Origin: Symbiodinium natans
Taxonomy: Eukaryota; Sar; Dinophyceae; Suessiales; Symbiodiniaceae
Direction of reading: 5' to 3'
DNA: 64,000 nucleotides
NCBI GenBank assembly: GCA_905221605.1
Contig: CAJNDS010000957.1
Span: 609,501 to 673,500, forward strand
How positions within the stretch are numbered: position 1 is the first letter of the stretch; every line of letters begins with the position of its first letter. Shown here one piece after another: positions 1 through 10,434 of the stretch. The notes beneath the pieces are model-generated. The model had not been told where the DNA came from and did no database searches. It was given only the letters and a program-made list of their open reading frames with translations. Both the position numbers and the translations under genes were made by a program.

Positions 1-342
1 CCTCGGCCCAGAAGCTCTGGAGACGGAGCGTCGTGGAGCAGGAGCGCTCTCGCTCTTCGTCTTGCTCTCCGCCTCTCTCTGTCGTCTATTCTTTGCTTGT
101 TGGGCGCCTTCTCTCTCTCTCTCTCTTTTTGAAGCAGCTTCCTCTCAGTCTTCCGAGTCATTGCCGGTGCGTTTCCGTCTCTCTCTCTCTCTCTCAGGCT
201 CCGGCGGCACGAGAGGAGCCGGTGCCCGGCAGCGACTCCGGGCACCTGCTAGTGGCCAATGCATCGCCCTGCGGGCCGCGCGGGAAGGGGGCACGCGCGG
301 GGCCCAAGGAGTGATCGGCCCCTGGTTTCTGCCAGCAGACTC
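1..342. other. non-coding flank, no gene seen
   Basis: GC-rich sequence with short CT runs near 107-128 and 178-196. Reading frames here are open only because of low complexity. I see no domain, RNA gene or convincing splice pattern. Confidence 0.5.
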
Positions 343-653
343 CAATCTCTCTCTTTCGCTCTCTCTGTCTATCCGACTCTCCCTCTCTCTCTCTTTCTCT
401 CTTTCTCTCTTTCTCTCTGTCTCTCTTTCTCTCTTTCTCTCTTTCTCTCTTTCTCTCTTTCTCTCTTTCTCTCTTTCTCTCTTTCTCTCTCTTTCTCTCT
501 CTTTCTTTCTCTCTTTCTCTCTTTCTCTCTCTTTCTCTCTCTTTCTCTCTTTTTCTCTCTCTTTCTCTCTCTTTCTCTCGCTTTCTCTCTCTTTCTCTCT
601 CTTTCTCTCTCTTTCTCTCTCTTTCTCTCTCTTTCTCTCTCTTTCTCTCTCTT

Positions 654-716
<63 letters not shown>
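343..716. repeat. CT-rich polypyrimidine microsatellite
   Basis: About 370 bp of almost pure pyrimidine on the + strand, built from CTCTTT and CTCTCTTT units that grade into pure CT at the right end. The frames that cross it encode only Ser/Leu/Phe (or Arg/Glu/Lys on the other strand) and should not be read as genes. A tract this long could form triplex (H-) DNA, but that is inference. Confidence 0.95.
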
Positions 717-717
<1 letters not shown>

Positions 718-1643
718 AGTAGATCAATTGGGGACCCTGAGAGAGATGTTCAGATATCGACCCCTTGCTCTGCAGCTTCCTATTCCACGGAGCCCACGGA
801 CTTCGACAGCGGCATCTGCCACGGCTCCTGGCTCTGCTCGGCATCCCAGTGTCGTCCAATGTCCAATGCTGTCCAGTTTTTTTGTCCAATCTAAAGAACC
901 CAAATTGCCCAAGTCTCGAAAGAGACTGGTGAGGGGCGGTCTACGGGCTTATACACGAAGAGGGTCGCAGCAAGGTATTCACAAGCCGACAGCTGTCGCG
1001 ATCTCAGCCTTGACACTTCTGACAGCCTGAAGCCTCTGCTGTGTTCACCCTGAGGATGCAGAGCGGATGAAGGCTGGAGACTACCCTTTCGCTGATCATC
1101 TGCATGCCAGGCAGCCTGGGTTCCGAAGAGTTGGCGGAGAGTCTGAACTTGCCACAGATGGGTGTATTGTGCACCCATCCTGGACCATCCTGCATGCACT
1201 CTTTCCGAAGCATGGTACTCGCACATGTTTGCGAAGAGTAGGTCTCAGAAGCCCCAAAACTCTTGACCCGATTACAGATGTTGTATATCGTCCTTGTGCC
1301 ATGTTGGCGCAATTGTCCTAGGTGGAAGGACCTTGACTCAACATAACTTCATCCCTCATCAACATTCTCCAGCTTCCGACTCAATACTTCTGCCTGTTCT
1401 TTCCCTCAACTTTCCTCCTGGAGAGGAAACGTCTCTGGGAGTTCCGGCTGCAGCTGAAGTTCCGGGAGTCTGCCGTTGGCCTTGTAACTCAAACCAAGAA
1501 AGAGTCGTCCTTACCTTCACCCTTCGTGCTGACGGATTCATACAAGTTGTCTTATGTCGTCCTCCAATTTTTGTTTGCTTTCGCTTTTTCGTCATCTGGG
1601 GGCCGGGCAGTCCGGGCATCCTTCTCCTTTGGATGCGCCGAAG
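717..1643. other. intergenic or intronic DNA, no gene seen
   Basis: Mixed sequence between the microsatellite and the exon that starts at 1644. Frames are short and mutually overlapping, with no recognisable motif. Part may be intron of the gene whose last exon is called next. Confidence 0.4.
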
Positions 1644-1760
1644 GTTCCAGCGGAGAACGTCTTCTTCGGCTGCGAGCAGGATCGCTACTACCACGTGGGC
1701 ACCGCCCCGCGGCCTGAAGATGTAAAGCCGACGAGATCTGTCGGAGAGCCCAAAAAATAA
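1644..1760 (+). CDS. probable terminal exon of an unrecognised protein
   Basis: A phase-0 frame opens right after an AAG|G acceptor-like site (AG at 1642-1643) and ends at a TAA at 1758-1760. The 38 encoded residues include VFFGCEQDRYYHVGTAP and end in GEPKK. The composition is charged and aromatic rather than low-complexity, and it differs from the shadow frames. I do not recognise the family. Upstream exons were not found; a CT-rich stretch at 1552-1635 could be the intron end. It may be a small last exon or a chance open frame. Confidence 0.35.
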   Translation, partial: VPAENVFFGCEQDRYYHVGTAPRPEDVKPTRSVGEPKK

Positions 1761-4627
1761 ATTCCCAGAAAGACGCGAGAGGCTGCAAAAACCACACACG
1801 GCATTCTTTTACACTTTTGACACGGGGCACGGAAGGGGGAGCCTCATGGAGCCGCCGCGGTTGGGGAAGTTTGTCGGGGTTTCAGGGAGGCGTTGTAGAG
1901 AGCCGGCCTGTGCATTCCATTCCGACAAGGGGTGGACGGTACCAAGAAGAGCAGCAGACGGTTGCTGTGCTGCTCCTGAGATTGAGCGCTACATCTCCTC
2001 CTCGGTGATTGCGCTCCTGAGGCCGAAATCACGGAGCATGGCAGAACATGTGGCAGAACATGTGGTCGAACCGCTTAACACGTTCAACGCCCCACCCCCT
2101 CGAAGAGCCTCCGGAAAACGATGCACAGGCATGCCTCCGGTGATGCCATGCGACGCTGGCGTGTTTTTTCTTTCAAGGATTTTGAGAAGGGGATCCTTGG
2201 AGTCCTGTGCGTTGTACAACATTGTACTAATGGTATTGCCCACAGGTACCAGACTCACGGCGACGACCCGTCGCCAGCACCCTGGAGACTGTCATTCTGT
2301 CACGACATGGGTGTTCACTCCGTCGGCAGCACTTGGTCACGAGTTTCAACTGGCCGACAGTGGTCGCCTGCCTCGTTGGCCTGCAAGGTCTGTCCAAGGC
2401 GAGCCGGAGCGGCCAGCCATCGTCTTTCCCCTTTGGGCCGCGAGCCGAAGTGGCAAAGATATGCAAAGTTCTGATGCTGAAGCTCGCAGGATTGCCAACA
2501 ATGAAGCCAACAGCGGGGTGGTCCGGGTCATGGATTTTTGATGGTTGTTGGAGAACGGCCCAGGTCATGGACCAGCTTATCATCACAGAGGAAGGCGATG
2601 AGCCACCCAGCCTCAACGCACCGACCTCGCTCTCGCGTCTTTCATGTCTCATGCAACTCCTGCGCACGTCATGCTTTGTCTTCCCTGTTTGTTTCGATGC
2701 GGAAGATATCATGTGAGATAGCTTCGGACGAAGCCCTCGAAGCTGAAGCTTCGGAGCTTTGCGTACTTGGAGCTTGACTCGACGCACAGCACGAGCGGTC
2801 GAGAAGTGTCGAGCAAGGTGTTCGTACAAGCTTGAGCCCACACAACCCAGAATCCTAGGCCCAAAATTTGCGCAGCCACTGTCAGATGACGTCGCGCCCG
2901 CGAAACGCCCAACTTGCTTCCAAGCTTTCAGTACTTGCAAGCGTGTGCCACATTATTCAAGATGCGGGTAGCCCACCCTGAAACCATGCATAGGCAGCTA
3001 GCCTGAGCCGCTCTCTTCTTTTTCACATGACGCCGCATATGATGTCAACGCTTTTGACGCACTCCAGACAGCATGCAGAAGGAAACGAAATAACAAAAAA
3101 CAAAGCAAAAAGACTGGACACTTTTTAAAAAGCTCGTGCTCGGGACACATCCAGTTGATTGGGATGGCCGTCGGGCTTTAAGGACCCCGACTTCTCCTCC
3201 TACGGCACGATCCGTGCACAGGACCGCAAGGGCATGCAAGAGGCCTCCTGGACTTTTTCCACAGCCTGCTTCGGATCATGTGAAGCACTGGCTTTTTGCC
3301 ACCGGAGGTAATGCAAGGTCTGGACTTCCAGCCGGGTCGCACCTTCACCTTCGGCCCCGGCCTGAGAGGCTAAAGGGTCCAATGCTATCCAACACTGGTT
3401 CCAAGGGTCCACCACCCTTCAACGACGCCTGTGAACATGAGGCTTTTGGTGCATAGCTCAATTTGTCGATGCCATCGGCTGGAGAGTGCCCGGAGCTCTG
3501 TCCTCTCCGACGCGCTACAAGCTACAAAGAGCAATTTTCGAGCCACATGCAGGCCCCCCAGAAGTGTGATTCCAGAAGTCAAGCTGAATGAGATCGGGAC
3601 CCACCCGCTCAGCCCTCGGCATCCCTCGGCTACTCTCCGCATGAATGCAGCATGCGGCCCGCAACTTGGCAACGGTCCAGCCTCTCTCGGGCAAAAGAAG
3701 CCTCGCTAGGCCAATCTACATCACCATGTACCTGCTGTCAAACCGGGACGAGTGGACCGCCAAACGCCCAGAAGATGACCGATCAGAGGGATGGGGTGAC
3801 AGAGCTGCCTTTCGCCCCCGTAAGAAGATGATATCGTAGCCTCCTTGTCCAAGAGCCTCTTCAACAGCGTCTCCAAAGGTCCAAGGTGCCCGCGACGAGC
3901 GTCATCTGGACTCGAGGCCCGGGCTTCCTCGCGTGAGGCGTGAGGCTTTCAGTGAGAGCAGGGTGAGTGCAGTGCTGAGTGCAGTGCTGAGAGTCTCAAA
4001 GAGTACTCGTATCAAAGAGTATCAAGGAGTATCAACGAGCAGCATCGTACCGAGATGTACCAAGTCCTATTCCAGGAAGATCTATATTTGGCGAGTTGCC
4101 GCATGGAGCAGCCGGGCCCTCACAAGGGCCCACAGTCCAACGACTCGCGTCGGCAATATCGACACTTCAGGCCTGCTCCCGCCCACGCCAAAGCGCCAGA
4201 AGGAGCCCAAATCTGTCCCTTAGATGACACAGTCGTAGCTCCCAACCTAATATAACCTTTCCATCTGCATACAGAGAAATCTCTGTGAATAGAATGGCAG
4301 AGCGCAGGAAAGTTCCCAAAAGGGCTTCCTTCGTGTAGGAGCTCTTGGCTACTACTGAGCGTCGATTTTCCTCCTCCACTCCGAAGGGTGCAGACCTCAG
4401 CTGGGTCAGAGCCATTGTGTAGAGCCGTGTTTTGTCGGCTCTTTGTGGACTTTCAGTTGGAGATCGCATCTCAGGCGCTGTGTGCGCCTCAAGACAGGAT
4501 AGTTGCTGGTGCCGAGGGAGATGCTGCGACACGAAGAGTCTGGCAACAAGGAGAAAGCACGCTAACAATCGGCGCACGGCCAACCTAAACATATCAGCTT
4601 ACCAGGTCTTAGCCAGCGGTAGCCGCA
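1761..4627. other. no gene recognised
   Basis: About 2.9 kb with many short frames on both strands but no domain or consistent exon chain. Small direct repeats occur at 3965-3990 (GAGTGCAGTGCT twice) and 4010-4040 (AGAGTATCAA-type units). The last ~60 bases before 4628 contain several AG dinucleotides that could act as trans-splice acceptors for the SET gene. Confidence 0.4.
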
Positions 4628-6382
4628 ATGGAGCTCGCTCTGTCCAAGTCGGTTTGTCTGAAGGATTTCGAATCGACCGGGCGAGGTGTAGCAGCTTTAC
4701 GGGACATAGAAGAAGGTGAGGTGCTGCTGGTTGTGGAGCTGGAGAACTGTTGGACGGCAGAGCGGGCAAGAAAAGCTTTGGGAATGGATGGTCGTAGCTT
4801 GAGTGAGAAAGAGGCCATCTTGGTGCATCTGATGAGAGAGGCGGAGAAAGAAGACTCAGAGTGGTCAAGCCATTTGAGGCAGCTGCCCACACTGGAGTCC
4901 ATGGGCTTACCAAATTTCTGGGCGGATGAAGACCTCGAGGAGCTGGAAGGAAGCGAGGTGCAGACCCATGCCATGCGACTCAAGGACGAGCTTCCGGAGG
5001 ACTTCGCAGAGCTCCGCCGGAAGCTCTCGAGGAGCGAGGGCCTCAACTTTGCAAGCTACCAGTGGGCGTGGAGCATCTTTGCCTCGAGGGCTATGTCCCT
5101 GAGCTTCCAGAAGGGCGAGGAGCAAAAGGAGCAAAAGGAGCAAGGCCCTCAAGGGTCTCAAGGTTATCAAGGTTCTCAAAGCCCGGGGCACGGAAAGTCG
5201 GGCGCTCTCTTCGCCATCGTGCCGGGCCTTGACATGTTCAATCATTCGCCTTTGATGCCTCCGGGACTCTTTAAGCTGGAGGGTCGAACAGTGGTCGTAC
5301 GGGCTGGCACGCGGCTGGCAGCCGGTGAGCAGGCCTTTATCAACTACGTGCAGCCCATGTTCAACAGCCAGATGTTGCAGAGTTTTGGCTTTGCTCTGCA
5401 GGATGCGGAGCTGGAAAGCTCCCAAATCACACTCTCCCTGCAGGTCACCGGATCAAAGCTTGCGGTGCACCGACGGCTCCTCGATGCTTGCACCGCTGCC
5501 AACTTCGACGTACTCCACAGTCCTGCAGAAGAAAGCTTTGAAGGGGCGCGGGAGCTGATTGTACGCCACACGCTCACCCAGCAAGATCCGCTCCCGCGCC
5601 ACTTCTTGGGCCAAGTCCGAGCCCAGCACCTGCCCAGCCGAAGCCCTCCGAGAGCTCGAGAGGGAGCGGCGGACGCGGCGGACGCGGCGGGCGAAGCGGC
5701 GGCCTGCTTGGACTCCTTGTCCTCTTTGGAGAAGGAGAAAGGGCAAGTGGGGCAAGTGGGGCAAGTGGGGCAAGTGGGGCAAGTGCTGGAGATGCGGGCC
5801 TTGCTTTTGGTTTCCCAGCTCCTCAAGGCCAAGCTCCAAGACTTGCGTGGCAGCGAGACCGAGGACCAGAGAACGCTGTCCGGGCTGTCCGGGCTGTCCG
5901 GGCTGTCCGGGCTGTCCGGGCTGTCCGGGCCTCGCCGCATGGCTTTGCTCCAGCGCGGCGGCGAGAGGAGGGTGCTGCAGGAAGCCTGCGCGGAAGCTGA
6001 GCGACGGCAGCTCTCCGTCGTTCGTGGCGCTCTGGCGAGTCTCACGAACGCAGAGGGGCAGTGCAAGCAATGCCCAGCCTGCAAGAAAGCACACACGCCA
6101 TGGTTACACAGACTACAAGCTGCTGCCAGCCGATTGAGGGACGACATTTCCTCAGTGGCAAGCCTCAGCAAGAGCCTCTTCGACGGTTTGCCGCCTGGCC
6201 ACTCGGAGCAATTGAGCTGGACTTTGCTTTTAGTGAACGTCGAGCGTTTTGCGACCAACATATTTTGCCAGCCAGGCCGGGTTATCGCAGGAATCGTCGT
6301 GAGCTGTGCTTTGGACATCGGAATGTTCTTTCAGTGGCTTCTGCAAATGGTCTCATTGCAAAGGTTTGTGAGTCTGTGCTAG
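4628..6382 (+). CDS. SET-domain protein methyltransferase (SETD3/Rubisco LSMT type)
   Basis: An uninterrupted 584-codon frame. Class VII SET landmarks appear in order: GRGVAALRDIEEGEVLL (about residues 18-35), the spacer region with FASYQWAWSIFASRA (about 138-152), the AdoMet-binding segment VPGLDMFNHSP (about 197-207), and AGEQAFINYV (about 232-241), whose Tyr fits the catalytic position. A Rubisco-LSMT-substrate-binding-like helical part follows. Such enzymes methylate Lys or His side chains using S-adenosylmethionine; the substrate cannot be read from sequence. Insertions unlike the family are a Gln/Gly-rich loop (about 160-193) before the DMFNHS motif, a (VGQ)n tract and an (LSG)n tract. 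The start is the first ATG before the SET homology. Lack of introns in such a long gene hints at an mRNA-derived copy. The hydrophobic C-terminus after about residue 510 may be read-through into an intron. Confidence 0.8.
   Translation: MELALSKSVCLKDFESTGRGVAALRDIEEGEVLLVVELENCWTAERARKALGMDGRSLSEKEAILVHLMREAEKEDSEWSSHLRQLPTLESMGLPNFWADEDLEELEGSEVQTHAMRLKDELPEDFAELRRKLSRSEGLNFASYQWAWSIFASRAMSLSFQKGEEQKEQKEQGPQGSQGYQGSQSPGHGKSGALFAIVPGLDMFNHSPLMPPGLFKLEGRTVVVRAGTRLAAGEQAFINYVQPMFNSQMLQSFGFALQDAELESSQITLSLQVTGSKLAVHRRLLDACTAANFDVLHSPAEESFEGARELIVRHTLTQQDPLPRHFLGQVRAQHLPSRSPPRAREGAADAADAAGEAAACLDSLSSLEKEKGQVGQVGQVGQVGQVLEMRALLLVSQLLKAKLQDLRGSETEDQRTLSGLSGLSGLSGLSGLSGPRRMALLQRGGERRVLQEACAEAERRQLSVVRGALASLTNAEGQCKQCPACKKAHTPWLHRLQAAASRLRDDISSVASLSKSLFDGLPPGHSEQLSWTLLLVNVERFATNIFCQPGRVIAGIVVSCALDIGMFFQWLLQMVSLQRFVSLC
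5741..5785 (+). repeat. 9-bp in-frame minisatellite (GGGCAAGTG x5)
   Basis: Five exact head-to-tail copies of a 9-base unit inside the SET gene, read as repeated Gly-Gln-Val. Because the unit is 9 bases, copy-number change keeps the frame. Confidence 0.95.
5877..5931 (+). repeat. 9-bp in-frame minisatellite (GGGCTGTCC x6)
   Basis: Six copies of a 9-base unit in the SET gene, read as Leu-Ser-Gly repeats. It is unrelated in sequence to the GGGCAAGTG tract about 90 bp upstream. Confidence 0.95.
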
Positions 6383-6861
6383 ATCTAGTCGTTGCTGGTG
6401 AAATCTGGTGAACTTGTGTCCACGAAGAGGCCAATCTCCGCGCAGCTGTTCAATGTCCTATAGCTATTCCTCCCATACCCAGAATCAGACCTTTGAAAGC
6501 TTTGGCAACAAGAGCGGCGCCCTGCTTGTTCGCCCAAAAGCAACAGCCGAGCTACGGCAAGGACTCAAGAATGCTTGTAGCCAAGGGCGAGGCTACAGCC
6601 CAAGAGACACCGAGTGCAAACGCAGTGGTGCGCAGTGGTGCGCAGTGGTGCACAGTGATGCACAGCGCATTCAGTGCAGGAGTTGTCGATGTGTTCAGAA
6701 CAGGGCATGTGAGGGAGGGTGCAGAGGTCACTGGTTTCTTGGTAGCCATGACCGAACATGGCTCCGGCATGCTGTGGCGCTCGTTTGCGCATTGCTCGAT
6801 CCGATTGCTCCTTACCCAACTGCATGTTCCCGAGTTGTTCTGATTCTGAAGCCAAGGCCAC
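6383..6861. other. spacer between the two methyltransferase-type genes
   Basis: No gene recognised. A short tandem repeat of CGCAGTGGTG-type units lies at 6619-6665. The 5' exon or exons of the next gene may be hidden here. Confidence 0.4.
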
Positions 6862-7797
6862 TTGCTGCAGGCGTGCCACCTCGTCAACCTTTGGCTGGTG
6901 GGTTCCTTGGGCCCATGCCCCGAGCAACGGCTCAGGCTGGAGAAGGCCACGTGGCCCTGGGACGGGAGGGGGAGCCCGACAGGGCCTGAAGAAGCAGAGC
7001 AGCAAGCGGAGCAGCAAGCGGAGCAAGCGGAGCAGCCAAGACCTTGGGAGTGCTTCTGCGAGAGCTCTGAGTGCTCGTATGTGGAGATCTACGTGCAGAA
7101 GCTGCGGCTTTGGGGCTCTTGGCTCCTTTCCCAGTGGATGCATGCAGAGGCCGTTGTGCTCGACGAGCTGAGTTCCATGGCTGCGGAGCAGCGAAGCCTC
7201 CGCCAGAAGTTCGCCCGCAGCCTTCCGACGACTGAGGCGCTGAAGGCTTTGCAGCGGCGGGCTCCCCTCCTGGAGGCCTCGAAATAACTTTCGGCCCCCT
7301 TTTTTTTGCCTGAAACACTCGAATCCCGCGTTGGAACACCGAGAGGCCGCGAAACCAAAGCAAGAAACCAGGTCGGGGCCGGCAACGGCTACTGGGCGGC
7401 TTTGCTGAAGGACCTGTCCGTGGACATCCTTGCTTTCGACTCTGAAGGGGCCGAAGAGGGAACGTACTGCGAGGTGTTCCGTGGCGGGCCAGAGGTTATC
7501 TTGGAGCATCCAGAGCGGACCTTGGTGCTGATGTGGCCTGATGAACCTGACGACCGTGGCCAGGGGAGCTTTGGCCTGCAGTGCTTGGAGCACTATCAGG
7601 GCCAGGAGCTGATTCTTGTCGGTGAGTGGCGAACGAGCACCTTCGGGTCCTATTTGCCCAACATCCCTCAACACGGCCAGTCATTCTCAAAGGAGTTTCA
7701 GGACAAGGTGGAAGGTGAGTTCTGCCTGGCAGAAATCGTCGAGCTGCCGAGGTGGCCCTTGTTCTTGGATTGCTTGCAAGTCTTTCGCCGCCGGTAA
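6862..7797 (+). CDS. methyltransferase-like protein with GxGxG motif (two exons seen, 5' end unknown)
   Basis: Two frames join cleanly across a GC-AG intron. Exon A ends at 7275 (APLLE), the intron is 7276-7371, and exon B is 7372-7797, opening with VGAGNGYWAALL. The joined motif LLE-VGAGNGYWA is the glycine-rich SAM-binding loop of a widespread family of uncharacterised methyltransferase-like proteins. The rest fits the same family: DILAFDS, HPERTLVLMWP, LEHYQGQELILVGEW and the LPRWPLFLD terminus. Exon A also has the preceding family motif FARSLPTTEALKAL. A (GlnAlaGlu)n run near 7000-7030 precedes the conserved part. The 5' end is uncertain; 6862 is only the limit of the open frame. Fusion to the SET gene is possible but unsupported. 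Confidence 0.65.
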
Positions 7798-9559
7798 CAA
7801 AGTGCCGCCCGCTGCCATGCGAATTTGTCACCTGTGAGAGATGTGAGAGTAACCTGAGTGACGCAATCTGCGATCTCTGCGAATCTACGCACACCCTTCA
7901 TTCACCTTCCACCCCTTCTGCGGAGGCACGTGACGAAGTGTGTATGATGTCGAGACATGTTTTGGATGACATGTCGTGTGTGAGTCTGCGCGCACATCAA
8001 CGTCTAAAAGCTGAGGCGGTCGGCCAAGTGTCGGCAACCTATGCTCCTTCCCGGAAATCCCGGCCTTCCCATCATGCGGCAGCTGGTTCCAATGAGGGCA
8101 GTTCGGAGCTTCGAAGATCTTCGAAGCCTCCCTCGATATTGCGTTTTGAACGCCTTTGAGTAGCTCGAATCAATGCTGGGCCGCGGCCCCTCACGTCAAT
8201 GCTCGCGTGCAGGTTCACGAAACATGCTTGTGCATAGCCATGGACGCTTTAGAGAACCCAAGCGAATTCTCCAGTGAACCCTAGAGCTATGTGCCACTGT
8301 GTTCTGGTGATGGACAGATGGTCCACCCACAATACACAACGTGCTCGGTACCAAGTACCCGGGCACCTGAAGCCCCGGCTTATGCCCGGTGCTGGGCCCG
8401 GCGCGCTGTGCGATACTGAGAATACACTGGGGGAGTGCACTCTTGCGTCTCTTACGCCTCTTACGTTACGTCATGTTACGTCGTTACTGTGGCAGTTTTC
8501 CTTCAACGACAGGACAGGTCCCACAGCCCGGGCCGTGCAAGCTTTGAGCCTGCCGCGCAGTTCACTTGTCTTAGGCCTTACTTCGCATTCCCTTTCTTCG
8601 ATGCTTTGCGATGTGAAAGCCAATGTGAAAGCCACGCAGCTTGCCACCGTGAATTGTGCCAAGGCTTCTGTTGAACTGTCGGTCATGCAGCATCATGCAT
8701 GACCGCGGTGTTCACGTCAATTCACAAATTTGTGGCACAGCTTTTGCCGGAGCTGCGAATCTGCAGCAGCCCAAACTTGACTTCATGTCACTTGGGCAGA
8801 CTTGGCCACTTTGTCGCCCTTATGATGACCCCTAAGAATGCCAGCCAAAGGGCCTTGTGATATCTAAACGAATTCAGGCAAATTTCGGGAAATCGATCCT
8901 ATTCCTCAATTTTGAGGCGCGGCATCCGAAAATTCCAGGTTCGCGGCAATCTGAAGAGCGGATCTACAGTTGCTACAGTCGACAAAGACACTGGACATCC
9001 ACATAGCTACGGCAGCTACACTTCGCATGGTGCTGACCCGAATAAAGGCTTCAAGAGCCGCCCGACTCCGCATTATTCAGCCAATCGCAGATTTGGATGG
9101 TTGGACAAGGTCCGACTGACAGGTCAGGAATAGACTTCGAGACAATGACAAGTGCGGTGTGCGCCCAAAAGCTCTCGGCTGCTTCCCTGCTTCTGCCAAC
9201 CTCTGCCAACAGCAAAGACACGCCATGGCAACAGCCCCAGCTTGAAAAGATCCCAGGGCCGATGATGCCGATTCAGAAGAGTTGCACGTTGCAGTTGTGA
9301 GGAAGAGGAAGAAAGGACAAGAAATGCCGAGGAGGTGGCTGAGATTGACTAAGTTTGGTTGCCAGATGTCGCGACAGGCCCATCGAAAGCTGAGGAGGCC
9401 CAAGATCTTCAAGGCCGGGGTTCAAGGAATAAGGGGCCATAGTGGTCAGCTGAGTTCGACGTCGTTCTCGGCCTTCCGGGGGTTTTACGTTTTTTATTAC
9501 ATCTTCAGCCTGGTCCGCCCTTCCGGGGCCAATTTCTGTGAATGTTCAGTGTCTTTCAG
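7798..9559. other. no gene recognised
   Basis: About 1.75 kb of short, conflicting frames. A run of related ACGTTACGTC-type words occurs at 8458-8490. Nothing else stands out. Confidence 0.4.
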
Positions 9560-10434
9560 GAGCTGAGCGCCGACGAGATCGCACGTTTTCTGCTCTCGGG
9601 GGAGGCCCCGAGCCTGTTGGTGCCTGTTCGTGCAGCTGTGTCGGCTTGGGAGTCTATGTATCTTGTGGGTTGTGGCACGGTTGAGCAGGACGACTGTGCA
9701 TCCTTCGAGCCGGAAGCTGATTCAGGGAAAGAGGATGGAAAGAGGAGACGGCTTGAGATGGCCTTGGCTTTTTCGCCGGGTGCGTATGCGGTCCGAGGGA
9801 GATCGGTGACGCCTTCGAGCCGCCCGCGGTGTTGGCCTCAGGGCAAAAGGTCCCCTGCCTCTGTCCCCCCTACCCGGCCCTGCCCCGTGTCTATAAGGAC
9901 CCAGACCATGTCCGCGAGATTGTCGAGCGCCATCCAAGCAGGTTCACAATCGAGAAGGAGAAAGTCCGATGCCCGGGGGAAGCAAGGGAGTATTTGCTTT
10001 GAGTCTCCCTTCGCTCGAGCGCCCCCTGAGCCCCCCTCTGTGGGTGGGGCCCTTCCGCTGTGGCCCTTCACGTTGAAAGGTGACGGTGGAAGACGCAGAG
10101 CGCAAGGAGGCCATCAAGTGCCGCGCCCCCAGAGCACCAGAGCGCGCTCGGAGAGCAACTGTGAAAAAGAAAAAGAGAGAGAGCACTCGGAGTCGGCATG
10201 AAACGCCGACTCAGACGAAGACTTGGGCGCGCCTTGCGCGCGGAGGGTGCCTGTGCGCCCTTCATGCCCCGAAGAAGAAGAAGAGCACTCGGAGAGCGGC
10301 TTCAACTTCGAGGGGCTTCAAAGAAAAGTCAAACCGAGCTTCCAGTGCCAGGCATGATCAAGCAGCTGGTGGCACGGGACATGGCGCATGTGGAGATCGA
10401 CCCAAGCAAGGCCGGTTTCCCTCAAAAGCGTTGA
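9560..10434 (+). CDS. putative multi-exon gene, function unknown
   Basis: Several exon-like islands on one strand. One opens after TTTCAG at 9560 (ELSADEIARFLLSGEAPSLL). A second, about 9889-10002, reads VYKDPDHVREIVERHPSRF then TIEKEKVRC. A third opens after GAAAG at about 10080 (VTVEDAERKEAIKCR). The last opens after GCCAG at 10352 (GMIKQLVARDMAHVEIDPSK) and stops at 10432-10434. The second island loosely recalls the helix before the RFxL strand of Tpt1/KptA RNA phosphotransferases, but I would not name it. Exon ends were not resolved. The start given is the first exon-like acceptor, not a start codon. Confidence 0.35.

Noticed and set aside
62-1030. 322-codon and 231-codon open frames on the two strands
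   Set aside because: They are low-complexity translations of the CT microsatellite (Ser/Leu/Phe or Arg/Glu/Lys only).
4610-4632. GCGGTAGCCGCAATGG before the SET gene as a leader relic
   Set aside because: Only GTAGCC matches the leader; the ATTTTGG core is absent.
5344-6318. 324-codon minus-strand frame opposite the SET gene
   Set aside because: Shadow frame; the + strand carries ordered SET motifs.
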